Of a DNA stretch of 64,000 nucleotides, positions 34,474 to 44,101 are shown in pieces; positions within the stretch are counted from its first letter, which is position 1, and every line of letters starts with the position of its first letter. The notes beneath the pieces are model-generated. The model worked only from the letters and a program-made list of their open reading frames with translations. It made no database searches and was not told the DNA's origin. The translations under genes and the position numbers were made by a program. This DNA comes from Caballeronia sp. dw_19 (GTDB taxonomy: Bacteria > Pseudomonadota > Gammaproteobacteria > Burkholderiales > Burkholderiaceae), in NCBI RefSeq assembly GCF_018449515.1, contig NZ_JAAVUQ010000010.1, forward strand, positions 62,001 to 126,000. The letters are read 5' to 3'.

Positions 34474-36720
34474 ATGACACTCGACATTACGCAGTTCTAT
34501 CAAACATTCTTCGACGAAGCCGACGAATTGCTCGCGGATATGGAGCGGTTGCTGCTCGCGCTGGATCTGGCGAATCCCGATCCCGAGGATCTCGGCGCGA
34601 TTTTTCGCGCGGCGCATTCCATCAAGGGCGGCGCGGCCACGTTCGGTTTTTCGGCGCTGACCGAGACGACGCACATCCTTGAGTCGTTGCTCGACCGGGC
34701 GCGCAATAACGAGCTGGTCCTGCGTCGTGACATGATCGATACGTTCCTCGAAACCAAGGACGTGCTGTCGGACCAGCTCAACGCGTATCGCGCCAGTGCT
34801 GAGCCGGACGCAGCGGCCGCCAAGGCGATCTGCGCGAAGCTCGAATACTTGCGGGACAACGATCCGGCTGACGGTGTAATCGCCGCCGCTGAAGTTGCGC
34901 AGCCGGAGCCGTCGTTCACCGAAGCCGCCGCAATTGCCCAGGATCTCGCGCAAGTCGCGCTGGCGCTCGGGCCGAACGAGCCGCCGCCGCATGTGGTCGA
35001 GCAAGCGAATGAGGCGGTCGAGGAAGACGGCGAGTGGGCAGAATTTCCGGCGACGCCGGACGCAAGCCATGATGCCGGGCAAGACGGTCCTCACCTGAAA
35101 ATTACATTGCGGGGGGTAGGGGAGAAGGACCAGGCTCTGCTGACTGAGGAGCTTGGAAACTTGGGGAATGTTGTCGGAGAAAAGAAGTCGGGCAGCGATT
35201 TGACGTTGTGGCTCGACTCGGATGTGTCCGCCGACGATATCGTCGCCGTGTGCTGTTTCGTGATCGATGAAGCGCAGATCGCGGTCAGCCGCGGCAATGC
35301 AGCGGACGCGGCGCCTGCTAGTGGGTCGCAAGCTGCTGCAGAGCAGGAAGATCTGGAAAAGTTGAATGAGGTGGCAACTGAAGCACCCGCATCTGAGAAG
35401 ACGGAACCGGTGGCGGTCGCCGCCGAGTCCCGCAACAAGACACCTGCAATCGCTGCGGTGGCAGAAGCGCCCGAAGCGCCGAAAGCACCCGAGGGCGACA
35501 AGAAAACGCGCGCGGCAGCCGCGCCCGCCGCTGCGGAAGGCAGCTCCATCCGCGTGGGCGTGGAGAAGGTCGATCAACTGATCAACCTCGTCGGCGAGCT
35601 GGTGATCACGCAGGCAATGCTGGCCGAAACCACGAGTACCTTCGACCCGGCATTGCACGACCGCCTGTTCAACGGCATGGCGCAGCTCGAACGCAATGCG
35701 CGCGATCTGCAGGAAGCGGTGATGTCCATCCGCATGATGCCGATGGACTACGTCTTCAGCCGCTTCCCGCGCCTCGTGCGCGATCTCGCCGCGAAGCTCG
35801 GCAAGGAAGTGGAACTTGTCACGTTCGGCCAGGCGACCGAGCTGGACAAGAGCCTGATCGAACGCATCATCGATCCGCTGACGCACCTGGTGCGCAACTC
35901 GCTCGACCATGGAATCGAAACCGTGGAAGCGCGGCGTGCAGCGGGTAAAGCGGCGACGGGGCAACTGGTGCTATCGGCGGCGCATCACGGCGGCAACATC
36001 GTGATCGAAGTCAGCGATGACGGCGCGGGCCTGCGCCGCGACAAGATTCTTGCGAAGGCGCTCAAGCAAGGCATGCAGGTCAGCGAGCAAATGTCCGACG
36101 ACGAAGTCTGGCAACTGATCTTCATGCCGGGCTTTTCCACCGCCGAGCAGGTCACGGACATCTCCGGCCGCGGCGTCGGCATGGACGTGGTGAAACGCAA
36201 CATCCAGGCGATGGGCGGTCACGTGGAGATCCAGTCGCGTGAGGGCAAGGGCACCACCACGAAGATCGTATTGCCGCTGACGCTGGCGATTCTCGACGGC
36301 ATGTCGGTGAAGGTGGGCAGCGAGATTTTCATCCTGCCGCTGAACTTCGTCATGGAGTCGCTGCAACCCGTTGCCGACGATATCTACACGGTCGCCGGCG
36401 GCGAGCGCGTGGTACGCGTGCGCGGCGAATATCTGCCGCTGGTCGCGCTGCATCAGGTCTTTGAAGTGACCGATGCGCGCACCGAACCCACGCAGGGAAT
36501 CATCACGATCATCCAGTCGGAAGGGCGTCGCTTTGCCATGCTGATCGATGAACTGGTCGGCCAGCAACAGGTCGTGGTGAAGAACCTGGAAACGAATTAC
36601 CGCAAGGTGCACGGCATTTCCGCCGCGACCATCCTGGGCGACGGCCGCGTCGCACTGATCGTCGACGTAGCGGCGCTGAACCGTGAAAACCGCTCGGCGC
36701 ACGGCGCGTTAACTCACTAA
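34474..36720 (+). CDS. cheA: Chemotaxis histidine kinase CheA
   Basis: A 748-residue receptor-coupled kinase. The HPt domain holds the phosphorylated H48 in FRAAHSIKGGAATFG. A long Ala/Glu/Pro-rich variable region (about 120-345) contains a small alpha/beta CheY-binding-type segment around 205-275. Dimerisation (EKVDQLINLVGELVITQ), the ATPase domain (LVRNSLDHGIE, ISGRGVGMDVVK, REGKGTTTKIVLP) and a CheW-like regulatory domain (from about 610) follow. It is cytosolic and forms arrays with CheW and MCPs. Confidence 0.97.
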   Translation: MTLDITQFYQTFFDEADELLADMERLLLALDLANPDPEDLGAIFRAAHSIKGGAATFGFSALTETTHILESLLDRARNNELVLRRDMIDTFLETKDVLSDQLNAYRASAEPDAAAAKAICAKLEYLRDNDPADGVIAAAEVAQPEPSFTEAAAIAQDLAQVALALGPNEPPPHVVEQANEAVEEDGEWAEFPATPDASHDAGQDGPHLKITLRGVGEKDQALLTEELGNLGNVVGEKKSGSDLTLWLDSDVSADDIVAVCCFVIDEAQIAVSRGNAADAAPASGSQAAAEQEDLEKLNEVATEAPASEKTEPVAVAAESRNKTPAIAAVAEAPEAPKAPEGDKKTRAAAAPAAAEGSSIRVGVEKVDQLINLVGELVITQAMLAETTSTFDPALHDRLFNGMAQLERNARDLQEAVMSIRMMPMDYVFSRFPRLVRDLAAKLGKEVELVTFGQATELDKSLIERIIDPLTHLVRNSLDHGIETVEARRAAGKAATGQLVLSAAHHGGNIVIEVSDDGAGLRRDKILAKALKQGMQVSEQMSDDEVWQLIFMPGFSTAEQVTDISGRGVGMDVVKRNIQAMGGHVEIQSREGKGTTTKIVLPLTLAILDGMSVKVGSEIFILPLNFVMESLQPVADDIYTVAGGERVVRVRGEYLPLVALHQVFEVTDARTEPTQGIITIIQSEGRRFAMLIDELVGQQQVVVKNLETNYRKVHGISAATILGDGRVALIVDVAALNRENRSAHGALTH

Positions 36721-36776
36721 TGCGCTAGTGCACTAATCAGATAGTCGGAATACCTAACCAATTTTTGGAGGCTAAT

Positions 36777-37310
36777 GTGGCAGCAGACATCCAATCGATT
36801 ACTTCCGCGGCACAGCGCCGTGACGTTCAACGTGTCAGCCAGGCTGAAGCGGCAGGACAGGAGTTCCTCGTCTTCACGCTGGGCGCGGAAGAGTACGGCA
36901 TCGACATTTTGAAAGTGCAGGAAATTCGCGGCTACGACAACGTCACGCGCATTGCGAACGCGCCGGCGTTCATCAAGGGCGTGATCAATTTGCGCGGCAT
37001 TATCGTGCCGATCGTCGACATGCGCATCAAGTTCAATCTCGGTCGCGTGGAGTATGACAACCAGACGGTCGTGATCATCCTGAACGTTGCGCATCGCGTG
37101 GTCGGCATGGTGGTCGACGGCGTGTCCGACGTGCTCACGCTGCAAGCCGACCAGGTCATGCCGGCGCCGGAATTCGGCGCCACGCTCACCACCGAATATC
37201 TGACGGGGCTAGGTACCGTCGATGGCCGGATGCTGATCCTGATGGATATCGAAAAGTTGATGACGAGCAAGGAGATGGAGTTGATCGACTCCGTCGCCGT
37301 GACCGCCTGA
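36777..37310 (+). CDS. cheW: Chemotaxis coupling protein CheW
   Basis: Adaptor that links CheA to receptors; 177 residues with the two-subdomain SH3-like fold. [42 protein letters not shown] and [14 protein letters not shown] are all conserved. I choose the GTG at 36777, seven bases after TTGGAG; no ATG in frame is closer. Confidence 0.96.
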   Translation: MAADIQSITSAAQRRDVQRVSQAEAAGQEFLVFTLGAEEYGIDILKVQEIRGYDNVTRIANAPAFIKGVINLRGIIVPIVDMRIKFNLGRVEYDNQTVVIILNVAHRVVGMVVDGVSDVLTLQADQVMPAPEFGATLTTEYLTGLGTVDGRMLILMDIEKLMTSKEMELIDSVAVTA

Positions 37311-37354
37311 GTCTTTATATCGTTGGCTACCAACACGCTGGTCGGGAAGAAGAC

Positions 37355-39172
37355 ATGCTTAAGAACTGGTCGATTCGTACCACGCTGACGCTCGTGGGTC
37401 TGCTGTTCGTCGGGTTTGCAGCAGTGGTGAGCGCGTTGTCGCTGAACGGCTTGCGCTCGGCGGGCAATTCGCTTTCCTTGCTGGCGGACAGCGACATGGT
37501 GTCCATGCGCGCACTCAACGACGCCTCGTCGAACCTGCTGCGCTCACGCGTGGCGCTCGACCGCGTGCGTTCTCTGACTGAGGCGAACAACGCCGATGAA
37601 GCCAAGAAGGCGCTCGATCGCGGGCAGTTCCTGCTCGATAACTCGAACGAGAGCTGGAAGCTTTTCGTGTCCACGCCCAAGCCGATGCTGCCGCAAGCCA
37701 CGCTCGACGACATCGTGGCGAAACACGACACGCTGATGCACGAAGGCGTTGAACCCGAGTTCGCGGCGATGCGCGCCGGCGACATGGCCGCGTATCACGC
37801 CATTGCCGACACGAAGATCAGCCCGATGTTCATCGCTTTCGACGCGGCCACGGCTGTCACGGTCGGCTTGACACAGAAGCACGCCGAGCAGTTGCGCAGC
37901 GACGCGGCGGCGAGCATCACGTTGCTGATCGAGGTGATCGTCGGCGTGATGGTGCTGGCCGTGCTGACGCTGATCGGCACGCGTGTCGCGCTGGGCCGCA
38001 TGATCGTGCAACCGATCAACGACGCTATCGATCACTTCGAGCGCATCGCTAAAGGTGATCTGACCCAGTCCGCGCATACGGACAAGACCCATGAGATCGG
38101 CCGGTTGTTTGCGGGCATTGAACGGATGCGAACGAACCTGACCACGATGGTCGGATCGGTGCATCACGGCGCGGAATCCATCGATGTCGGGGCGCGGGAA
38201 ATTGCGAGCGGCAACACGGATCTCTCGCAGCGTACGGAAGAGCAGGCGGCGTCGTTGCAGGAAACGGCGTCGAGCATGGAGCAGCTCACCAGCACCGTGA
38301 AGCAGAACGCCGAGAATGCTCGCCAGGCGTCGCAACTGGCTGTCAACGCGTCGGATATTGCGTCGCGCGGCGGTCAGGTGGTGGAGCAGGTCGTGGACAC
38401 CATGAGCGCGATTTCATCGAGTTCGAGCAAGGTGGTCGACATCATCGGCGTGATTGAAGGCATCGCGTTCCAGACCAATATTCTCGCGCTGAACGCGGCC
38501 GTGGAAGCGGCCCGGGCGGGAGAGGAAGGGCGCGGTTTTGCCGTCGTGGCAGGCGAAGTGCGCAGTCTCGCGCAACGCAGCGCGGCGGCGGCGAAAGAGA
38601 TCAAGTCGCTGATCGGCGACTCCACCGCGAAGGTCGAAAGCGGCTCCGTGCTGGTTGCGCGCGCCGGCGAGACGATGGACGAAATCGTGCAGGCCGTGCG
38701 CCGCGTCACGGACATCATGGGCGAGATCAGCGCCGCGTCGGACGAACAGTCGCAGGGCATTGAACAGGTGAGCCGCGCCGTCGGGCAGATGGACGAAGTC
38801 ACGCAGCAGAACGCGGCGCTGGTTGAACAAGCGGCGGCCGCCGCGGCGTCGCTTGAAGAGCAGACACGCAAGCTGAAGGACGTGGTCAGCCATTGGCAGG
38901 TCAGCAGCGACGCGCCTTCCAGCGACCCGCGCGCGCGACTTGAACCGAAAGTCACGACCCGGGCGCACGCAAGCCCGGCGATTAAAGTTGCCGCGCGGCC
39001 TAACGTCGCGGGTAATCGCGCCGTTAATAAGCTTATCGCCTCACCGGCGCGGGCCGCTTTGGTCAATGGTTCAGGCAACGCTTCGGCACCGGCAGCCGCG
39101 GCAAAACCGGTCGCGAAAGCGCCCGCCACGAAGCCCGCAGTTGTCGCGTCCGGCGACTGGGAAACTTTTTAA
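37355..39172 (+). CDS. Methyl-accepting chemotaxis protein with C-terminal CheR-docking pentapeptide
   Basis: A 605-residue Tar/Tsr-like receptor. Helix TM1 is at about 11-30 and TM2 at about 188-209, with a four-helix-bundle periplasmic sensor between them. A HAMP domain ([19 protein letters not shown] onward) follows, then the signalling bundle with the tip [20 protein letters not shown]. An Ala/Pro-rich linker ends in DWETF, the pentapeptide that tethers CheR and CheB. Its position inside the operon suggests a main receptor. Ligand unknown. Confidence 0.95.
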   Translation: MLKNWSIRTTLTLVGLLFVGFAAVVSALSLNGLRSAGNSLSLLADSDMVSMRALNDASSNLLRSRVALDRVRSLTEANNADEAKKALDRGQFLLDNSNESWKLFVSTPKPMLPQATLDDIVAKHDTLMHEGVEPEFAAMRAGDMAAYHAIADTKISPMFIAFDAATAVTVGLTQKHAEQLRSDAAASITLLIEVIVGVMVLAVLTLIGTRVALGRMIVQPINDAIDHFERIAKGDLTQSAHTDKTHEIGRLFAGIERMRTNLTTMVGSVHHGAESIDVGAREIASGNTDLSQRTEEQAASLQETASSMEQLTSTVKQNAENARQASQLAVNASDIASRGGQVVEQVVDTMSAISSSSSKVVDIIGVIEGIAFQTNILALNAAVEAARAGEEGRGFAVVAGEVRSLAQRSAAAAKEIKSLIGDSTAKVESGSVLVARAGETMDEIVQAVRRVTDIMGEISAASDEQSQGIEQVSRAVGQMDEVTQQNAALVEQAAAAAASLEEQTRKLKDVVSHWQVSSDAPSSDPRARLEPKVTTRAHASPAIKVAARPNVAGNRAVNKLIASPARAALVNGSGNASAPAAAAKPVAKAPATKPAVVASGDWETF

Positions 39173-39323
39173 GGCAGTGTCAGACGACCATGCAGGCCCA
39201 TTGCATCGCGCTCCTCGACGGGCGTTTCACTGAAGCGCGCCGGGCCGTGTGGTTGTCGAAGAAATGCGGTGCAACGCCCGTACGGGATGCAGCCGATGCA
39301 CGTTCCAGCAGAACAAAGGCTAG

Positions 39324-40271
39324 ATGATGGCAACGCGCCCGAGCGTCGAACCCCTCCGCGACCGGACCCGAAACGGTTCGGAAGTGGAGCGCGACTTCGA
39401 ATTCACCAGTGCCGATTTCGGCCGTATTCGCGAGCTGATTCACCGGCGCGCCGGGATTTCGCTGTCCGAACATAAACGCGACATGGCTTACAGCCGTCTC
39501 GCGCGACGTCTGCGCGCCTGCAATATCGATACATTCCGCCTGTATCTCGATCGTCTTGAAGCACAGCCGGATAGCGACGAGTGGGAAGCGTTCACCAACG
39601 CGCTGACCACGAACCTGACTGCGTTCTTCCGCGAATCGCATCATTTCCCGATCCTCGCCACGTTCGCGAAAAGCCGTCCGCAACCGTTCTCGGTGTGGTG
39701 CTCGGCGGCATCGACGGGAGAGGAGCCGTATTCCATCGCCATGACGTTGATGGAAACACTCGGCGACGCCGCCGCGCGCCATTGCACAGTGATTGGGACG
39801 GACATTGACAGCCAGGTCTTGCAGAAGGCCGACGCGGGCGTCTATTCGCTCGATTCGGTGAAAACACTCGGGGCCGAACGCCTGAAGCGTTTTTTCCTGA
39901 AGGGCACGGGCGCGCATGCCGGCATGGTGAAGATTCGCCCGGAAGTACGCGCGCTGGTGAAGTTCGAGCAACTGAACCTGACGGACGCGAAGTACGCGCT
40001 GCCCGGCCAGTTCGACGCGATCTTCTGCCGCAACGTGATGATCTACTTCGATAAACCCACGCAGGCGCAAGTGCTCGCGCGCTTCGAGCCGTTGATGAAG
40101 TCGGGCGGTTTATTGTTCGCCGGGCACTCGGAGAACTTCACCTACGTGACGCAGGCGTTCAAGCTACGCGGCCAGACGGTGTACGGGTTGTCGCGTGATG
40201 CTGCGGCGGCGGCAACGGCAATGGCAGCCGCGAAGAAAGCGGGCAAGACGCTTGCCGGGGAGCTGGCATGA
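39324..40271 (+). CDS. cheR: Chemotaxis protein methyltransferase CheR
   Basis: SAM-dependent methylase of receptor glutamates; 315 residues. The N-terminal helical domain contains [20 protein letters not shown]. The catalytic domain has [17 protein letters not shown] (SAM site) and [18 protein letters not shown]. The beta-subdomain that docks onto the receptor pentapeptide is present, consistent with the DWETF tail of the adjacent MCP. The gap before it (39173-39323) includes a 45-codon frame that overlaps the cheR start, probably not a gene. Confidence 0.96.
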   Translation: MMATRPSVEPLRDRTRNGSEVERDFEFTSADFGRIRELIHRRAGISLSEHKRDMAYSRLARRLRACNIDTFRLYLDRLEAQPDSDEWEAFTNALTTNLTAFFRESHHFPILATFAKSRPQPFSVWCSAASTGEEPYSIAMTLMETLGDAAARHCTVIGTDIDSQVLQKADAGVYSLDSVKTLGAERLKRFFLKGTGAHAGMVKIRPEVRALVKFEQLNLTDAKYALPGQFDAIFCRNVMIYFDKPTQAQVLARFEPLMKSGGLLFAGHSENFTYVTQAFKLRGQTVYGLSRDAAAAATAMAAAKKAGKTLAGELA

Positions 40272-40987
40272 GCGGCTTGCCGATCGCATCGAACCTTTAC
40301 TTCGACAACCATTTCAAGCTCCCGGGCGTGAAGCTGTTGCCGAACGAGTTCTACATGACGAGCGAGGACATGGTGCTCGTCACGGTGCTCGGTTCATGCG
40401 TGGCGGCCTGCATTCACGATCGCTCGGCAGGCATTGGCGGGATGAATCATTTCATGCTTCCCGACGACGGTTCCGACGCGTCGCAATCCAGCTCGGATTC
40501 CATGCGTTACGGCGCCTACGCCATGGAAGTGCTGATCAACGAGATGATAAAGCGCGGTGGCCGGCGCGAGCGCTTCGAAGCGAAAGTGTTCGGCGGCGGC
40601 GCAGTGCTGGCGGGCATGACGACGATCAATATCGGCGATCGCAATTCGGAATTCGTCCGCCGATATCTTGCGCTGGAAAAGATTCGCATCGTGGCCGAGG
40701 ATTTGCAGGGCATGTATCCGCGCAAGGTCGCGTTCATGCCGCGCACCGGTCAGGCAATGGTCAAGAAACTCATCACGCAACAAGACCCGAGCGTGGTCGA
40801 ACGCGAGCGCGCGCTCGCGCGGCAAACACCCGAAGCACGCAGCGAACGGCTTGCAAAGGCACGTGAGCGTGTCGAGTTGTTCAGTCGGCCCAAAACGACA
40901 ACACCCGATAAACCCCGCATCGAATTATTCGGTGCCGCAGCCGGCCTGCAGCGAACCGTCCGCACGAAGACGGTGGAGGAAGCATGA
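40268..40987 (+). CDS. cheD: Chemoreceptor glutamine deamidase CheD
   Basis: CheD converts receptor glutamines to glutamates. The 239-residue protein has [12 protein letters not shown] with the catalytic Cys, GGMNHFMLP with the catalytic His, and KVFGGGAVL and [14 protein letters not shown] further on. A C-terminal extension of about 60 residues rich in Arg/Ala/Glu goes beyond the usual core. It overlaps cheR and cheB by 4 bp each, so the three receptor-modifying enzymes are translationally coupled. Confidence 0.96.
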   Translation: MSGLPIASNLYFDNHFKLPGVKLLPNEFYMTSEDMVLVTVLGSCVAACIHDRSAGIGGMNHFMLPDDGSDASQSSSDSMRYGAYAMEVLINEMIKRGGRRERFEAKVFGGGAVLAGMTTINIGDRNSEFVRRYLALEKIRIVAEDLQGMYPRKVAFMPRTGQAMVKKLITQQDPSVVERERALARQTPEARSERLAKARERVELFSRPKTTTPDKPRIELFGAAAGLQRTVRTKTVEEA

Positions 40988-42099
40988 CAACGGCCCGGAG
41001 CACGGAACCAAAAATCAGTGTGCTGTGCGTTGACGATTCAGCGCTGGTGCGCAGCCTGATGACCGAGATCATCAACTCTCAGCCCGATATGCACGTGTGC
41101 GCAACCGCGCCTGATCCGCTGGTGGCGCGCGAGCTCATCAAGCAGCATAACCCCGACGTACTGACGCTCGACGTCGAAATGCCGCGCATGGACGGCCTCG
41201 ATTTCCTCGAAAAGCTGATGCGGCTTCGGCCGATGCCGGTGGTGATGGTGTCGTCGCTGACGGAGCGTGGCTCGGAAATCACGCTGCGCGCGCTGGAACT
41301 CGGCGCGGTGGATTTCGTGACGAAACCGCGCGTGGGCATTCGCGACGGCATGCTCGAGTATTCCGAAAAGCTCGCCGATAAAATCCGCGCGGCCGCACGC
41401 GCACGAGTGCGGCAGACGCCTCACGTCGTGCACGCGGCGCCCGGTTCAAGCGGCGCGGTGGCTGCGGCGAAACCGACGCCGAACCTGAACAATCCGCTGG
41501 TGAGTACCGAGAAGCTGATCATCGTCGGGGCATCGACGGGCGGCACCGAAGCGATCCGCGAACTGTTGGTGCCGCTGCCGCCCGACGCGCCCGGCGTGAT
41601 GATCGCGCAGCACATGCCGCCGGGCTTCACGAAGTCGTTTGCACAGCGCCTGAACGGCCTCTGCCGGATTGCGGTGAAAGAAGCCGAGCATGGCGAACGC
41701 GTGCTGCCGGGCCATGCGTACATCGCGCCCGGCGACTCGCATCTGGTGCTTGTGCGTAGCGGTGCTAACTATGTGGCGCATCTCTCCGATGCCCCGCCGG
41801 TCAACCGCCACCGTCCTTCCGTTGACGTGCTGTTCCGGTCCGCCGCGCAGAACGCCGGCAAGAACGCGCTCGGCGTGATCCTGACCGGCATGGGCCGCGA
41901 CGGCGCACAGGGCATGCTGGAGATGCAGCAAGCCGGCGCGTACACCTTCGCGCAGGACGAAGCGAGCTGCGTGGTGTTCGGCATGCCGCGCGAGGCTATC
42001 GCAACGGGCGGGGTGAGCGAGATCGCGCCGTTGGCGGAAATGACCCGGCGCGTGATGGCGCGGCTCAATTCAATGGGTGAACGTGCGCAGCGCGTTTAG
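40984..42099 (+). CDS. cheB: Protein-glutamate methylesterase CheB
   Basis: Response-regulated methylesterase, 371 residues. The receiver domain has D63 in [13 protein letters not shown] linker of about 30 residues leads to the catalytic domain, with S184 in [16 protein letters not shown]210 in IAQHMPPGF and the late Asp in [12 protein letters not shown]. It demethylates receptors when phosphorylated by CheA and acts opposite CheR. Confidence 0.97.
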   Translation: MTTARSTEPKISVLCVDDSALVRSLMTEIINSQPDMHVCATAPDPLVARELIKQHNPDVLTLDVEMPRMDGLDFLEKLMRLRPMPVVMVSSLTERGSEITLRALELGAVDFVTKPRVGIRDGMLEYSEKLADKIRAAARARVRQTPHVVHAAPGSSGAVAAAKPTPNLNNPLVSTEKLIIVGASTGGTEAIRELLVPLPPDAPGVMIAQHMPPGFTKSFAQRLNGLCRIAVKEAEHGERVLPGHAYIAPGDSHLVLVRSGANYVAHLSDAPPVNRHRPSVDVLFRSAAQNAGKNALGVILTGMGRDGAQGMLEMQQAGAYTFAQDEASCVVFGMPREAIATGGVSEIAPLAEMTRRVMARLNSMGERAQRV

Positions 42100-42191
42100 T
42101 CGTCGCCAACAGCCTCGCCGAAAGAATTCGGATAGAAACGCGGCGTGATGCGCCGCTTGAAGAAAACACAGGAATACAAGGAGCAGTGAAG

Positions 42192-42587
42192 ATGGACAAG
42201 AACATGAAGATTTTGATCGTCGACGACTTTCCTACGATGCGTCGTATCGTGCGAAACCTGCTGAAAGAGCTGGGTTTCTCCAACGTCGATGAAGCCGAAG
42301 ACGGCGCGGCCGGTCTTTCGCGCCTGCGCGGCGGCGGCTTCGATTTCGTCATCTCCGACTGGAACATGCCGAATCTCGATGGCCTGGAAATGCTCAAGCA
42401 GATCCGTGCCGACAGCACGCTTGCCCATCTGCCTGTGTTGATGGTGACGGCGGAATCGAAGAAGGAAAACATCATCGCCGCGGCGCAGGCCGGCGCGAGC
42501 GGATACGTGGTCAAGCCGTTCACGGCTGCGACCCTCGACGAGAAGCTGCAGAAGATCCTCGAAAAGATGGCTAAGGCCGGGAGCTGA
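42192..42587 (+). CDS. cheY: Chemotaxis response regulator CheY (second of two)
   Basis: A 131-residue receiver that closely follows E. coli CheY. D11-D12 lie in [19 protein letters not shown]56 in [12 protein letters not shown]86 in VTAE and K108 in VVKPF. The spacing of 2 bp to cheZ and the strong match make this the main motor-binding CheY. The ATG at 42192 is chosen over a GTG six bases earlier. Confidence 0.96.
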   Translation: MDKNMKILIVDDFPTMRRIVRNLLKELGFSNVDEAEDGAAGLSRLRGGGFDFVISDWNMPNLDGLEMLKQIRADSTLAHLPVLMVTAESKKENIIAAAQAGASGYVVKPFTAATLDEKLQKILEKMAKAGS

Positions 42588-42589
42588 CC

Positions 42590-43297
42590 GTGAACGAAAT
42601 GACGAACCACGAGACGCTCATCGATATCGAGCAGGAAGGCGATGCATCGAGCGACCGCATCCTGGCGCGCATCGGCCAGTTGACGCGGACCCTGCGCGAT
42701 TCCATGCGCGAACTCGGCCTCGACAAACAAGTGGAAGCCGCCGCCGAGATGGTGCCGGACGCACGCGACCGCCTGAAATACGTCGCGACGATGACGGAGC
42801 AGGCTGCCGAGCGCGCACTGAACGCCATCGAGTTGGCGAAGCCGCTGCAGGAGACCATGCAGCGCGACGCACAGGCGCTCGATGCCCGCTGGGAGCAATG
42901 GTATGGCGCGCCGCTCGAGAACGCGGACGTGAAGACTTTGCTGGCGGACACCCGGGGCTTTTTGCAGCAAGTGCCGGTGCACACGGTCGCGACCAATACG
43001 CAGTTACTCGAAATCATGCTCGCGCAGGATTTCCAGGATCTGACCGGCCAGGTGATCAAGAAGATTACCGACGTGGTGTACGTCATCGAGCAGCAATTGC
43101 TCAGCGTGCTGCTGGAGAACATCGCGCCCGAGCGGCGTGAACAATTTGCGGCACAGGCGGCGGCGCTGGCCGCATCGAGCCCCACGGGCTCGTCGGAAAC
43201 CTTGCTGAACGGTCCGCAGATCAATCCGGAAGGCCGCACGGACATAGTCCAGGACCAGACTCAAGTCGACGATCTGCTCGCCAGTCTCGGCTTCTGA
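42590..43297 (+). CDS. cheZ: CheY-P phosphatase CheZ
   Basis: A 235-residue, mostly helical protein. AQDFQDLTGQVIKKI carries the catalytic D150 and Q154. The C-terminal VDDLLASLGF is the CheY-binding peptide, nearly as in E. coli. GTG start at 42590 behind GGGAG. Last gene of the operon; no clear terminator was seen after it. Confidence 0.96.
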   Translation: MNEMTNHETLIDIEQEGDASSDRILARIGQLTRTLRDSMRELGLDKQVEAAAEMVPDARDRLKYVATMTEQAAERALNAIELAKPLQETMQRDAQALDARWEQWYGAPLENADVKTLLADTRGFLQQVPVHTVATNTQLLEIMLAQDFQDLTGQVIKKITDVVYVIEQQLLSVLLENIAPERREQFAAQAAALAASSPTGSSETLLNGPQINPEGRTDIVQDQTQVDDLLASLGF

Positions 43298-43555
43298 CAA
43301 TACGGACCCCTCGACGCGCGCGGCCTTCGCGCTGCGCAGGTGCACGCACTTGCCCGCGTCGAGCCGTTTCCTGCGGCGTCACCCCTGAAAGTCATTTATC
43401 GGCGCTCGACCGTACGCGTTTGTACGAAGCGTCGTTTTCCCGGTTCCGACTCATTCGACTGGCATACTGGTAGTGCTTTTTTTTGGCTTTTGTGGCGCGA
43501 ACGTTGCAAAAGGCAAAATACCGAATATTGAGATAATCGAAACAGGGGAGGCGGA

Positions 43556-44083
43556 GTGAACACTTCGATCATTTCATTGGGCTCGCGACGCGTTACTGCG
43601 CTCGCCAGCCTGGCGGCAGGGCTGACATTGAGCTTGCTGGCTGTATCGCCGGCTTATGCCGTGCTTGGCGGCGCGCCGATGACACCGCCCGCTGGCGCCA
43701 CCGTCAACAATGCCGTGACGCGTGCGGCGGTCTCGGCGGTTGCTTCCGCAGCGGGTGCATCGGCCAGTTCTTACACCGTGCGTACCACGACGCTCGCCGT
43801 CGGGACGGTGGTGAACGAGTATGTCGGCGCGGATGGCGTGGTGTTTGGCATTGCGTGGCAAGGTCCAAGAATTCCCGATCTTCCGACCTTGCTCGGCAGC
43901 TATTTCCCTCAATACGTGCAAGGCATCCAGAACCAGCGTGCCAACGGTGGTGGCCGCGGACCCGTCAGCGTGGCAGGCAGCGCGCTGGTGGTCCGCTCCG
44001 GCGGCCACATGGGCGCATTCGCCGGGCACGCCTACCTGCCGCAGTCCTTGCCAGCGGGCGTCAGCCCCAGCGACATCCAATAA
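43556..44083 (+). CDS. DUF2844 family exported protein
   Basis: A 175-residue protein with a signal peptide (hydrophobic 14-32, cut after AYA) and the DUF2844 pattern: VLGGAP at the mature start, then TTLAVGTVVNEYVGADGVVFGIAWQGP. The start is GTG at 43556 after GGAGGCGGA. It lies 18 bp before a DUF3443 gene, a pairing I know from other Burkholderiales. Function unknown; the pair suggests a substrate or partner of the next protein. Confidence 0.85.
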   Translation: MNTSIISLGSRRVTALASLAAGLTLSLLAVSPAYAVLGGAPMTPPAGATVNNAVTRAAVSAVASAAGASASSYTVRTTTLAVGTVVNEYVGADGVVFGIAWQGPRIPDLPTLLGSYFPQYVQGIQNQRANGGGRGPVSVAGSALVVRSGGHMGAFAGHAYLPQSLPAGVSPSDIQ

Positions 44084-44101
44084 CGGACGGAGACTTCTAC
44101 T

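Noticed and set aside
34417..35964. A 515-codon open frame antisense to cheA
   Set aside because: The sense strand is an unmistakable CheA. In GC-rich DNA, third-position bias keeps the opposite frame open; its translation is low-complexity and matches nothing.
39190..39327. 45-codon frame overlapping the cheR start
   Set aside because: No clear ribosome site and no recognisable product; the overlap could be chance.
37355..43297. Frameshift or decay in the chemotaxis operon
   Set aside because: All genes run full length with catalytic residues in place, so the operon appears functional.
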